A stretch of DNA of 57,563 bases from FEN-1250 sp038237245 (lineage in GTDB: Bacteria; Gemmatimonadota; Gemmatimonadetes; Gemmatimonadales; Gemmatimonadaceae), in assembly GCA_038237245.1 (NCBI GenBank), contig JBBRYY010000010.1:1-57563 (forward strand). Direction: 5' to 3'. The notes below the pieces were generated by a model. The model searched no databases, was not told the origin of the DNA, and was given only the letters and a program-made list of their open reading frames with translations. Below, one piece after another: positions 50,083 to 57,563 of the stretch (positions are counted from its first letter, which is position 1; each line of letters starts with the position of its first letter). A program made the position numbers and the translations under genes.

Positions 50083-50108
50083 ACGGGACTCGCTCACGCA
50101 AGTCCCGT
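50083..50108 (+). terminator. Hairpin after the repeat-protein gene
   Basis: ACGGGACT (50083-50090) and AGTCCCGT (50101-50108) form a perfect 8-bp stem with a 10-nt loop, 23 bases after the stop codon. There is no T run, so it may be a Rho-assisted end or an mRNA-stabilising hairpin. Confidence 0.4.
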
Positions 50109-50151
50109 TGTCGCATCAAGACTTCTGTGTTTCGAGGATACACCGCCGTGA

Positions 50152-50373
50152 ACGGCGCAGCCCGTCTGGCGACGCGGCGGCGGCGCCCGCGATCGATTCA
50201 ATGTCGGCGGCTTCCCCTTCTCCGTCTCGCCGTACGATTACGACGATGCGAACGACTGGCTCTGGGACAACGATGACATCGTCATCTACGATGATCCCGA
50301 TCATGATGGCTGGTATCTCGCCTACAACGTGCGACTCGGTACGTACGTCCACGTGGAGTATCTCGGCGACTGA
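50152..50373 (+). pseudogene. 5'-truncated paralogue of the repeat protein's C-terminal domain
   Basis: Read from 50152 the frame gives PVWRRGGGARDRFNVGGF, then YDYDDANDWLWDNDDIVIYD and LAYNVRLGTYVHVEYLGD and a stop at 50371. This aligns along its length with the C-terminal domain of the preceding gene (HVWRLEGGGRDRF..., ...TRLGTYLHVTFDDN). The frame is closed by a TGA at 50149-50151, and no start codon, ribosome-binding site or signal peptide is present. It looks like the tail of a tandem duplicate that lost its front. Confidence 0.75.
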
Positions 50374-50403
50374 CCGATCGTTGGTGTGACTGCTGGAAAG
50401 CGA

Positions 50404-50431
50404 GGGCGCCTGATCGAGGCGCCCGCGTTTT
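50404..50431 (+). terminator. Rho-independent terminator
   Basis: GGGCGCCT (50404-50411) pairs perfectly with AGGCGCCC (50417-50424) around GATCG, followed by GCGTTTT. It ends transcription from the repeat-protein side and, facing the kinase remnant, may work in both directions. Confidence 0.72.
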
Positions 50432-50435
50432 CACA

Positions 50436-51620
50436 TCATGTTGGCGAACCATCAACGGGGAGTGTGAACGAAAAGGTGCTTCCCTTCCCGAGCTCGCTCT
50501 CGACCTCGATCGTCCCGCGATGCGCCTCGATAATGCCCTTTGCAATCGCGAGTCCCAGTCCGGCACCGCCGCGTCGCGTCGCCTTCGCCTGCCAAAATCG
50601 TTCGAAGAGGTGCGTCACATCCTCGGGCGAGATTCCCGGCCCCGTATCGGACACGGCGAAGCGCACCGAGTTCGCGGACGACGTCACGTGTACCGTCACG
50701 CATCCACCCGCTGGCGTCAGCTTCACGGCGTTGCCGAGCAGATTCGCGAGCGCCTGCTGAATTCGCCCGGGGTCGACCAGTATGGTGAGCACACCGAGGA
50801 TCTCGCACGTGAGCGCCACCTCTTTTTCGGCAGCCTGTCTCTCGAAGCTCTCGATTGCCAGATCGACGAGCGTCGCGACATTCACGCGCTGCAGATCAAT
50901 CGAGAGCCGGCCGGCCTCGAGGCTCGACGCATCGAGAAGATCGTTGAGCAGCCGGTTCATGCTCCGTGCGGTTCTCTCGATCACCACTACGAGCTTCTAC
51001 CGGCTCTCGACTGACAGAGACTCGTGCAGCATCGGCGCACATGCGACGATGCGATCGAGGGGACTGCGCAGGTCGTGCGCGACGATGGACAGCACCTCGT
51101 CGCGCACGCGTATCGCGTGGTCGGCCTCGGCGTGGGCGACGCGCTCGGCCGCGAGCGCCTGCGCCTCTGCGGCGAGCGCGCGCGTGAGTCGTCCACGCTC
51201 CTTCGCGAGATCGCGCTGCGCCTGGAGAAGAGAGGAATTCGCCGCGGCGAACTCCTCGAAGAGCGCTTCGAGCCGAACGTCGCGCGAATACTCGAACATC
51301 CAGAGCAATGCAGTATCGCGCTCGCGTCCCCAGATCGCTGCGGAGGTGCGCAGCTCGAGCCCTTCGCTCCCCTGCAGCACCAGCTCCCAGAGCGCGCTCT
51401 CGCGCTCTGTGTCGCGTCTCTCCATCAGCCGCCCCCACTTCGCCTGCGATGACGAGTCGAGCATGCTGCCGAACGAGTGCCCCACAACGTCCCGACCGAC
51501 GAGCTTCTCGAGCTTCCCATTCGAGTCGAGCACGACGCCATCAACGGAGAGCTGAAGCGCCGCGCCCGGGAGCCCCTTCAGCATCGCCGGTAGCCTCATT
51601 TCCGACTGATCCGAGATCAT
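50436..51620 (-). pseudogene. Histidine kinase gene interrupted by an in-frame TAG
   Basis: Read through, this is a 394-residue kinase. It has a PAS-like N-terminal domain (PGAALQLSVDGVVLDSNG), a long coiled coil, an H-box SIVAHDLRSPL, then KLVVVIERTARSMNRLLNDLLD, the N-box LLGNAVKL, DTGPGISPED and GGAGLGLAIAKGI. A TAG at 50997-50999 (codon 208) lies between the H-box and the second dimerisation helix, with the frame intact on both sides, so either half alone is inactive. One C-to-T change from CAG would explain it. The ATG overlaps the stop of the B12-binding gene (ATGA), making this its likely output partner. A sequencing error is not excluded. Confidence 0.78.
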
Positions 51621-52257
51621 CCGAAGCGCTCCATTAGCATCCGGACCGCTTCGCCCGCATCGCGCGCAGTCGAATCGGCGCCGATCGCATGCGCGAGCGT
51701 TTCATCATCCAGAAAGGGTCGTCCCCCGACGAGGAGATAGGGAGAATCGCCTTCGCGATCGCGGACCGCCGCGATCATCGCACGAATCTGCGGACCGTAG
51801 GGCGCGGTAGATGCCGAGATCGCGACGACAGTGGGCCGGCGCTCGTGCACCATGCTCGCGAGCCCCTCTTGCGGCACGGATGCGCCGAGGTAGGTCACGT
51901 CCCATCCCTGGTGCTCGAGGAGATCGCAAACCATGCGCAGTCCGACGGCGTGGAGCTCGGAGTCCGCGCACGCCGCAATGAGCGTGAGATCACCGCGTGG
52001 AGGCAGCATTGCGGCTTCGCCCTGCAGCTTCGCCATCGCGATCTCGGTGATCGCCGTGCGAGATGTTCCTGCGCGATCGTCATTTCGTTCTCCTGCCAGA
52101 GACGCCCGACTTCGCGCAACGCGGGCTGAAAGACGTCGAGATAGAGTGTCCGTACGTCGGCGCTTGCTGCACGCGCATCGGTGACGACGGCGAGAGCGCG
52201 ACGCCGGTCCCCCGCGACCAGTGCGGCGAGAAACGGATCATACCACGGGTTGACCAC
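51617..52257 (-). pseudogene. CarH-like B12-binding (photoreceptor-type) protein, frameshifted
   Basis: From GTG at 52257 the helical domain reads NPWYDPFLAALVAGDRRRA and then W54-x9-E64-H65, the Wx9EH motif of adenosylcobalamin photoreceptors of the CarH/LitR type. Just after EHLA the reading shifts by one base (about 52059-52061) and continues in another frame as ITEIAMAKLQGE, then the cobalamin-binding domain with ELHAVG (ExHxxG motif) and GWDVTYLGASVP, ending at 51617. Without the shift the protein would be about 210 residues with no MerR DNA-binding domain. The two-gene unit with the kinase suggests light- or B12-dependent signalling. A one-base assembly error would also explain it. Confidence 0.78.
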
Positions 52258-52480
52258 TGTTTCGCCTACGAAGATGCGAGCACGGTGCCCGGAGCAGGAG
52301 AGGACACGCGCAACCTTTGAAAGTATCACACAACATTGCGGCGAGACTGTCGCGTAACGTGTAGTACCAGTCGACTGACGTCGCAGGCGGAAATGAGCTT
52401 CAGCAACTCCCGATCCCGCTATTGAATGTACAGCCGGCAATAACACGTCCGGCAAGACACTCACTCAGCCGGCCTACTCG

Positions 52481-52765
52481 ATGCCCACTTCGAAAGCGGC
52501 AGCACCGGGCCTGATCGCCGTCATCAGCATCAGCGCGTTCCTGATCGGCTCAGCCGTGTGGGCGGGGCTGAATCCTGACGGCGTCGCCGGCAGGACATAC
52601 GACGCGGCCATCCCATTTGCGTATGGCGCCGTCCTCTTGACGTTCGTGTCGCGTGCCATCGCGTCCTTTCGGCGCAGAGACTTCAGCGGCGGCATTACCG
52701 TCCTCGCCGTTACGATCCTCATCGCACTGGCACTCCTGCCGGCGATCATCGGCAGCGCGCACTAG
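52481..52765 (+). CDS. Small three-helix membrane protein
   Basis: 94 aa with three hydrophobic segments (ISISAFLIGSAVWAGL, AAIPFAYGAVLLTFVSRA, ITVLAVTILIALALLPAII) and a short polar N-terminus. No motif or family recognised; it is probably an inner-membrane protein. No clear ribosome-binding site precedes the ATG. The next small membrane protein gene is 34 bp downstream on the same strand. The 223-bp gap upstream holds a 10-bp palindrome CAGTCGACTG (52368-52377), but no further gene. Confidence 0.6.
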   Translation: MPTSKAAAPGLIAVISISAFLIGSAVWAGLNPDGVAGRTYDAAIPFAYGAVLLTFVSRAIASFRRRDFSGGITVLAVTILIALALLPAIIGSAH

Positions 52766-52799
52766 CGCCCGTCCCACCTTTTACGCCCAGGAGCTCGCC

Positions 52800-53096
52800 A
52801 TGGCCACGTACGTCAGACGTCTCTATCAAATCGAGCATGAGGTGATCGAGACTTTTCGCGCCGCGGACGCGTTCACACCGCAATCGGCGATCGTGCCACC
52901 GCAGTGGCCCTCGCACACGGAACGGCAGATCTTCAAGCGCTTCTCCAACAAGCACGCGCTCATCGCCACTGCCGACGGGCGAGTGTGGCTCGACGAGCCG
53001 CGCTATGAGCGCTACATGCAGACCCGCTCGCGAACCCTCGCGATCTTCGTCGTCGGAGTCGTCCTCATCACCATCGGTGCGATCTTCTTCACCTGA
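52800..53096 (+). CDS. Small tail-anchored membrane protein
   Basis: 98 aa. A soluble N-terminal part (VRRLYQIEHEVIETFRAADAFTP, QWPSHTERQIFKRFSNKHALIATADGRVWLDEPRYE) precedes a single C-terminal membrane helix (LAIFVVGVVLITIGAIFF), giving a tail-anchored topology with the domain in the cytoplasm. The ATG at 52800 follows AGGAGCTC. Not recognised. It converges with a PP2C phosphatase gene, so a phospho-signalling role is a bare guess. Confidence 0.62.
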   Translation: MATYVRRLYQIEHEVIETFRAADAFTPQSAIVPPQWPSHTERQIFKRFSNKHALIATADGRVWLDEPRYERYMQTRSRTLAIFVVGVVLITIGAIFFT

Positions 53097-53107
53097 CGTC
53101 CCGCAGG

Positions 53108-53953
53108 CTACTCGTGCGGCGTGACGCGTCCGACCACGATCGTGATGTTGTCCGTGCCGCCACCGTCGAGCGCATCCGCCAGCAGCTGCTCGCACACCTG
53201 CTTCGCCGACGTCATCGTCGCGAGACGCGCCGCGATCTGCGCGTCGGTCACGTGCTTCGTCAGCCCATCCGTGCACAGCAGGTGAACGGTACCCCGGTCC
53301 GAACGCAAGCAGGTAATGACGGGCAACGATGACTCGCCGCCAAGAGAGCTCGAGAGCACGTTCTTGAACTGCGAACGCTCGGCGATCGCTCGCGTGAATA
53401 CTCCCTGGTCGAGAAGTTCCTGCGCGATCGTCTGATCGCGCGTCACCTGCGTGAGACGATCATCGCGAAAATGATAGTAGCGCGAGTCGCCGACCTGCAG
53501 GAGATAGTACCAGGGCCAGACACCAATCCAGAGCGTGAGCGTCGTTGCCATGCGCACGCCATCGCCCTCGGCACTCGCCTGCTCGACCACCGCTTCGTGA
53601 GACTTGAGCGCGGCCTCCTGGAGCGCCGGACCCATCGATCCGTCCACCGCAGCCACACGATCGTAGCAATCGAGGCTGCTGACAACGTATCGCGTCGCGG
53701 TCTCGAGCGCGATGGCACTCGCGCGATCGCCGCCCGTCGCACCGCCAACGCCGTCCGCGACCATCGCAATGAACGCGAGCCTCTGGTCCTTCAGCGGCAG
53801 TCGGTCGGGCTCGGAGAGATTGGTGTCGAAGATGTTCACGCGCCGATGGACAGCCGCGAGAAGATAGTGGTCTTCATTCTTCGACCGGACCTTTCCCCGA
53901 TCGGAAACGCCGTAAAAGTCGAGCTCCTCGTCGCTGGGCTTCCGGTCTGGCAT
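53108..53953 (-). CDS. PP2C-family serine/threonine phosphatase
   Basis: 281 aa. PP2C metal-binding motifs are complete: VSDRGKVRSKNEDHY, MVADGVGGATGGDRAS, LLQVGDSRYYHFRDD, LLCTDGLTKHV and GGGTDNITIVV. Bacterial enzymes of this type reverse Hanks-type kinase phosphorylation. They often pair with PknB-like kinases, none of which is encoded in the window. The ATG is preceded by GGAGAG. A 195-bp divergent gap separates it from the next gene, with no feature seen there. Confidence 0.93.
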   Translation of the reverse strand: MPDRKPSDEELDFYGVSDRGKVRSKNEDHYLLAAVHRRVNIFDTNLSEPDRLPLKDQRLAFIAMVADGVGGATGGDRASAIALETATRYVVSSLDCYDRVAAVDGSMGPALQEAALKSHEAVVEQASAEGDGVRMATTLTLWIGVWPWYYLLQVGDSRYYHFRDDRLTQVTRDQTIAQELLDQGVFTRAIAERSQFKNVLSSSLGGESSLPVITCLRSDRGTVHLLCTDGLTKHVTDAQIAARLATMTSAKQVCEQLLADALDGGGTDNITIVVGRVTPHE

Positions 53954-54148
53954 CGTCTCTCCGTCCGTTCACGCGCCGCGTACTTGTTCGCCGGGCGATC
54001 TGGTGACTGCCAATCGCGCGCATATATTCCTTCTTTCCCGCACAACCGGCGGACTGCACCATACGAGACTCTGCCGAGCCGCGCAACACGTGGCGATCGG
54101 GGAGCGACGCGGCTCCCCAGAATTCTCAGGGAAACGAAAGAGGCCATC

Positions 54149-54700
54149 GTGGCACACATCCCCGTATCGAGAGCGTCCGCACTCATTGTACTGGCAACGC
54201 TCGTGGCCACCTTCACCGGGGGCACCGATCGCGCAAGCGCGATGGTGACCGTGTCCGGCGGCCCGAACGCGGGCAGCTACGTCCTGCACAATGACGACGT
54301 GCCGTGTCAGATCACCGACGAGCGGCCGCCGGCCCCGAAGCATCAGTTCGACGTCACACTCGGCTTCCTCTCGCCGAGCAAGGATCCCGGGAGGTTGACC
54401 CTCCTCATGGTCATCGTTCCGAACGCAGACGTGAAGGGCCCGAATGGCGTGTTTTTCACGTCCATCAACTTCGGGGACATAAGTCGCGGCACGCAATACG
54501 ACGTGGAGACGAGAGCCGGTGAAAAAGTGCGAGGAAGCGGAAGCGTCACCATCGCCGCGCGCGGGCAGGACGCAACCGTAACCTTCGATGTCAAAGCCGC
54601 CAATGGAACGCGTACAGGGGAACGATTCTCTGCACCGACGTTTCCCGATACTGATCGACGCTCGTCGCCGCCTCGCGAGGCTCACGTGCGCATGAGGTGA
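54149..54700 (+). CDS. Exported hypothetical protein
   Basis: 183 aa from a GTG at 54149 with GAAAGAGG upstream. The N-terminus (VSRASALIVLATLVATFTGG) is a signal peptide, cleaved perhaps after DRASA. The mature protein is beta-rich with YVLHNDDVPCQITDERPP and FTSINFGDISRGTQYDVETRAG, in the style of a small periplasmic lipid- or ligand-binding domain. One Cys remains. Not recognised. The frame further upstream is antisense to the phosphatase gene and was excluded. It precedes the DUF885 protein on the same strand by 62 bp. Confidence 0.65.
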   Translation: MAHIPVSRASALIVLATLVATFTGGTDRASAMVTVSGGPNAGSYVLHNDDVPCQITDERPPAPKHQFDVTLGFLSPSKDPGRLTLLMVIVPNADVKGPNGVFFTSINFGDISRGTQYDVETRAGEKVRGSGSVTIAARGQDATVTFDVKAANGTRTGERFSAPTFPDTDRRSSPPREAHVRMR

Positions 54701-54762
54701 CGGAATCGCGAAGCCCAGGATTCTTGCGCGTCACGCGTCCCACCCGCCATCATCCGTGCACC

Positions 54763-56637
54763 ATGACGACACTTCGCTTTGCGCTGCCATTCGCCGCCGC
54801 GCTAGCTCTCGCGCCGAGCGGAGCCGCTCGCGCACAGGCGCATGACAGCACGCTCACCGGCTTCCCCGCGCTCGCCCACGACTTCGTATTCACGTCGCTT
54901 GCCTTTTCGCCTGCGTCCGCGACGCAGGCGGGGCTGCACGAATGGGTCGATCCATATACAGGCCGGCGAGCGCACCTGGACTCGCTGCTCGACAGCTTCT
55001 CGCCGGAGGCGCTCGCGAAGCAGCGTGCCTATTTCATTCGCGTGCAGCGCCGCCTCGCCGCTTTCGATCGGGCCCATCTTGATGCGCAGACGCAGGCCGA
55101 CTACGACGTCGTCGCCAACGCCGCGGCCTTCGCGCTCTTCGGGATAACGAAGGAGCGCTTTCACCAGTACAAGCCGCAGATGTATGCGGAGGATCTGGGG
55201 AACACGCTGTTCGCCAACATCTCGCTCGAGTACGGAGACAGGAACGCCCGCGCGCTCGACCTTACGGCGCGCGTCGCGCGCGTGCCCGCGTTTCTCGTCG
55301 TCGCGCGCAGGAATCTCCGCGCGACGAACGACATCTACACGAAGGTCGCTATCGAAGAGACCGATGGTGTGACCGCTCTCGTAGAGGAGACGGGCGCCGC
55401 ATTCACGCGCGGAACACCATCCGAAGCGCGCTATGCCAAGGTGGCGCCCGCCGCGATCGCCGCTCTTGCGGAGTTTCAGCACTTCATCAAGGACACGCTC
55501 GCGAAGCGCGGAAGGGTCGACTGGCGCTCCGGCGTCGGACTCTTCAATGCGAAGTGGAAGTACTCGCTGGCCGTTTCGCTGACGCCGGACGAAGCGCTGC
55601 GAATCGCCGAGGACAGCATGCGCAGAACACGCGCGGCGATGCTGGTGCTTGCGCGCCCGCTCCACGACAAGTGGTTTCCAGCGCACAGGCACACTGGCGA
55701 CTCGACGGCCGTGCTGAATGCGATCGTGAGTGAAACGCTCGCGCGAATCGGAGCCGAGCACGCGAATCGCGACTCCATTCTCGACGAGGCGAAGTCGGAC
55801 GTCGCGGCACTCACGCGCGTCATTCGCGAGCAGCGTATCGTATCGCTGGACTCGTTCCCGAATCTGCAGGTGATTCCGACACCGGAGTTCATGCGCGGCG
55901 TGTACGGCGTCGCGGGCGCCGTGTTCGCGCCGCCGCTCAATCCGACTCTCGCCACCTTCTTCTGGGTCACGCCGATCCCTGCGGCGTGGACGAGCGATCG
56001 CGCGGATTCCAAGCTGCGCGAGTACAACACGTACAAGATGCTCGACCTCACGATGCACGAGGGGATCCCGGGGCACGTCGTGCAGGGTGCGTATGCGAAT
56101 CTGCTCACCCCCGAATGGCGCCGCCTTCTCCGCTCGATCTACTCGAACACGCCATACGTGGAGGGGTGGGCGGTATACGCCGAGCACGTAATGATGTACG
56201 ACGCGCACGTCGATGGCGGTGACTCGGTGAAGATGAAGCTCACGGATCTCAAGGGAATGCTCCGCATCTACACCAACGTGATCATCGACATTCGACTGCA
56301 CACGCGTAGCATGCCGGGCGACTCGGCCGTCGCCTTCATGATGCGCGACGCATTTCAGGAGAAACCGGAAGCGGAGGCAAAGCTGCAGCGTGCGCAGCTC
56401 GATTATGTGCAGCTCAACGCCTATTTCGCCGGTGTCGAGGAATGGACGCGGCTACGGCAGGATGTGCAGAGGCGGGACGGAAAGGCCTTCAATCTCTGCC
56501 GCTATCACGATACGGTGCTGCTGTACGGCGCGCTGCCGGTGCCGATCATTCGCCGGCTGTACATGGCGGGCGTCGCACCAACGGCGACGATGCCTGCGTC
56601 GCGATGTGGAGGAGCTGGCGCGGCAAACGGGATGTAG
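54763..56637 (+). CDS. DUF885-family exported protein, metallopeptidase-like
   Basis: 624-aa precursor. A signal peptide (FALPFAAALALAPSGAARA) precedes the DUF885 domain, which fills the rest of the protein. The motif HEGIPGH, followed by PYVEGWAVYAEH, is the zinc-peptidase signature (HExxxxH...E) of this family. It is thought to act on peptides in the envelope, but no substrate is established. ATG at 54763 was chosen because the signal peptide begins there, although the frame opens at 54697. Such proteins are abundant in Gemmatimonadota and related soil bacteria. Confidence 0.88.
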   Translation: MTTLRFALPFAAALALAPSGAARAQAHDSTLTGFPALAHDFVFTSLAFSPASATQAGLHEWVDPYTGRRAHLDSLLDSFSPEALAKQRAYFIRVQRRLAAFDRAHLDAQTQADYDVVANAAAFALFGITKERFHQYKPQMYAEDLGNTLFANISLEYGDRNARALDLTARVARVPAFLVVARRNLRATNDIYTKVAIEETDGVTALVEETGAAFTRGTPSEARYAKVAPAAIAALAEFQHFIKDTLAKRGRVDWRSGVGLFNAKWKYSLAVSLTPDEALRIAEDSMRRTRAAMLVLARPLHDKWFPAHRHTGDSTAVLNAIVSETLARIGAEHANRDSILDEAKSDVAALTRVIREQRIVSLDSFPNLQVIPTPEFMRGVYGVAGAVFAPPLNPTLATFFWVTPIPAAWTSDRADSKLREYNTYKMLDLTMHEGIPGHVVQGAYANLLTPEWRRLLRSIYSNTPYVEGWAVYAEHVMMYDAHVDGGDSVKMKLTDLKGMLRIYTNVIIDIRLHTRSMPGDSAVAFMMRDAFQEKPEAEAKLQRAQLDYVQLNAYFAGVEEWTRLRQDVQRRDGKAFNLCRYHDTVLLYGALPVPIIRRLYMAGVAPTATMPASRCGGAGAANGM

Positions 56638-56645
56638 CGCGGGGT

Positions 56646-57563
56646 TTACGGCGCGATGCGCACGCGCGCGATTACCGGCCCGTCGCTCGATGCCGCCGCG
56701 CGCATCGTGCCGTCATCCGCCACGCGATCCCAGCCGCTCTGGGCGATGAAGTACAGCCAGCCGTGTGAGCGCGCTGCATGCGTGAGCTCACGCGCCAGGC
56801 CGCCCTGCACGAGCGTCGTGGCGCGCACCACGCGACGCATCCGCGCATCGAGGGTGAGACGCACGATGCGATTCGGTTCGAGCCCGTTCTGCACGATGAT
56901 GATGTCGTGGCCGCTGCGATACATGCCATCGATCCCGGTCAGCGCGAGCGACTCGGAATGCGAGAGCCAGCGCAGCTCACCCGATGCGACGTCGACGGCC
57001 GCGATGCCGACGGCGTAGTCGGGAACGAAGAGCGTCGCTTCGTCGCTCGATAACACCGGCGTCTGCGGCGACACCAGCACGCCGCGCGGCACGAGCACGC
57101 GCAGCGACGCGTGCCCCCCGTCGAGCGCATACACGCCGGAGCCAAGTCCATCCGAGACGTACACCTCGCCCGTGGTTCCGATCGTGAGATCGCCCAGCGC
57201 ATGCGCTCCGCTGTCGGGTGCTTCGTACCGTCCCCGCAGCGCACCCGTTTGTAGATCGAGCTTCAGCAGCGCCGAGCGACCGGAGTCGGCAGCCAAGTAG
57301 CGTGCACCCATCGAGAGGGCGGCCGTCGTCGCCCACAATGCGCCGCGTGCCGAGTCCACGCCGAGCGCGAAGATTCCCCAGCTCCGATCCGGAGTGAACA
57401 CTGGCTTTGCAGCGGCACCGGCATTGACGCTCATCGCGAAGATACTTCCGCGACGAACGGAGCTCACCAAAAATCGCGACCGCGCGACATCAAAAGTGAT
57501 GTCCTCGGAAATCATATCGGGATCGGGCAGATGCGAGACGAGCTGCGGCGCGCCGATATCGCG
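56646..57563 (-). CDS. Beta-propeller (SMP-30/YVTN-like) protein, partial
   Basis: The frame is open from 56646 to the right edge of the window, so the N-terminus is missing. It reads DIGAPQLVSHLPDPDMIS at the edge. The 300 or so visible residues consist of repeated blades (WGIFALGVDSARGALWATTA, GDLTIGTTGEVYVSDGLGSGVYAL, LSSDEATLFVPDYAVGIAAVDV) that match the SMP-30/gluconolactonase or YVTN propeller pattern. Such proteins hydrolyse lactones or act as scaffolds, and a catalytic role cannot be judged from this half. It converges with the DUF885 gene after eight bases. Confidence 0.75.
   Translation of the reverse strand, partial: RDIGAPQLVSHLPDPDMISEDITFDVARSRFLVSSVRRGSIFAMSVNAGAAAKPVFTPDRSWGIFALGVDSARGALWATTAALSMGARYLAADSGRSALLKLDLQTGALRGRYEAPDSGAHALGDLTIGTTGEVYVSDGLGSGVYALDGGHASLRVLVPRGVLVSPQTPVLSSDEATLFVPDYAVGIAAVDVASGELRWLSHSESLALTGIDGMYRSGHDIIIVQNGLEPNRIVRLTLDARMRRVVRATTLVQGGLARELTHAARSHGWLYFIAQSGWDRVADDGTMRAAASSDGPVIARVRIAP

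Noticed and set aside
50997..50999. Amber codon reassignment (TAG read as an amino acid)
   Set aside because: Many genes in the window (for example thrC, the GNAT, the serine hydrolase, the GT39 protein) end in TAG, and only two conserved genes contain an internal one.

Overview
The window is a GC-rich bacterial chromosome segment (about 65% G+C judged by eye) with tightly packed, often overlapping genes and GC-biased codons. Many exported proteins have short N-terminal signal peptides. The gene repertoire (DUF885 proteins, DUF4412, paired ABC-2 permeases, LytTR two-component pairs, PafB/PafC-like WYL proteins outside an actinobacterial context) fits Gemmatimonadota best. This is an inference from style and protein resemblance. 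No rRNA, tRNA, CRISPR array, transposase or integrase was found.

Layout. 1-5.8 kb: two Rieske oxygenases flank an NmrA-like dehydrogenase, an APC permease and a sarcosine-oxidase-like flavoenzyme, probably an N-methyl/betaine demethylation locus. 6.1-10.2 kb: an aminotransferase, a MoaD/ThiS sulfur carrier, a MoeB-rhodanese E1-like enzyme and a threonine-synthase-type PLP enzyme. 10.5-13.2 kb: an ABC-2 exporter (ATPase plus two permeases). 13.2-18.4 kb: small exported proteins, then an ECF sigma / anti-sigma / TonB-receptor operon whose anti-sigma carries an EF-hand-like periplasmic domain. 18.7-24.3 kb: a lipoprotein, an erythromycin-esterase-family protein, a group II decarboxylase, a Bax-inhibitor-like protein and small DUF proteins. 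24.4-26.6 kb: queC-queE-queD-queF for preQ1 synthesis. 26.6-30.7 kb: a YdeI-like protein, an M20 peptidase, a class C serine hydrolase and a PAP2 phosphatase. 30.7-32.2 kb: a pseudogene in which a truncated MacA-type adaptor is fused in frame to the end of a TolC-type protein. 32.4-39.3 kb: a LytS/LytTR pair, a GT39-type membrane glycosyltransferase, an FG-GAP propeller, a GNAT and a DinB protein.

39.3-49.0 kb is the most striking part. It is one minus-strand run of five genes, each overlapping the next: AddB-type nuclease, AddA helicase-nuclease, a PafB-like WYL protein, a PafC-like WYL protein, and a protein ending in a HEPN-type R-x4-H motif. It couples double-strand-break processing, DNA-damage-type transcription factors and a possible RNase. 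I regard it as the best candidate for an undescribed functional module. 49.2-50.4 kb carries a secreted hexapeptide-repeat protein and a decayed fragment of a paralogue. 50.4-52.3 kb holds a CarH-like B12-binding protein followed by a histidine kinase, one with a frameshift and the other with an in-frame amber codon. The window ends with small membrane proteins, a PP2C phosphatase, an exported protein, a DUF885 protein and a partial propeller gene.

Regulatory structure includes twin 13-bp palindromes between the MacA/TolC remnant and the LytS kinase, palindromes upstream of the Rieske and sigma operons, a terminator-like hairpin ahead of the aminotransferase, and short perfect inverted repeats spanning the stop codons of several convergent gene pairs. 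Coordinates and motifs were read by hand. Family assignments come from recognised motifs and were not checked by database search.
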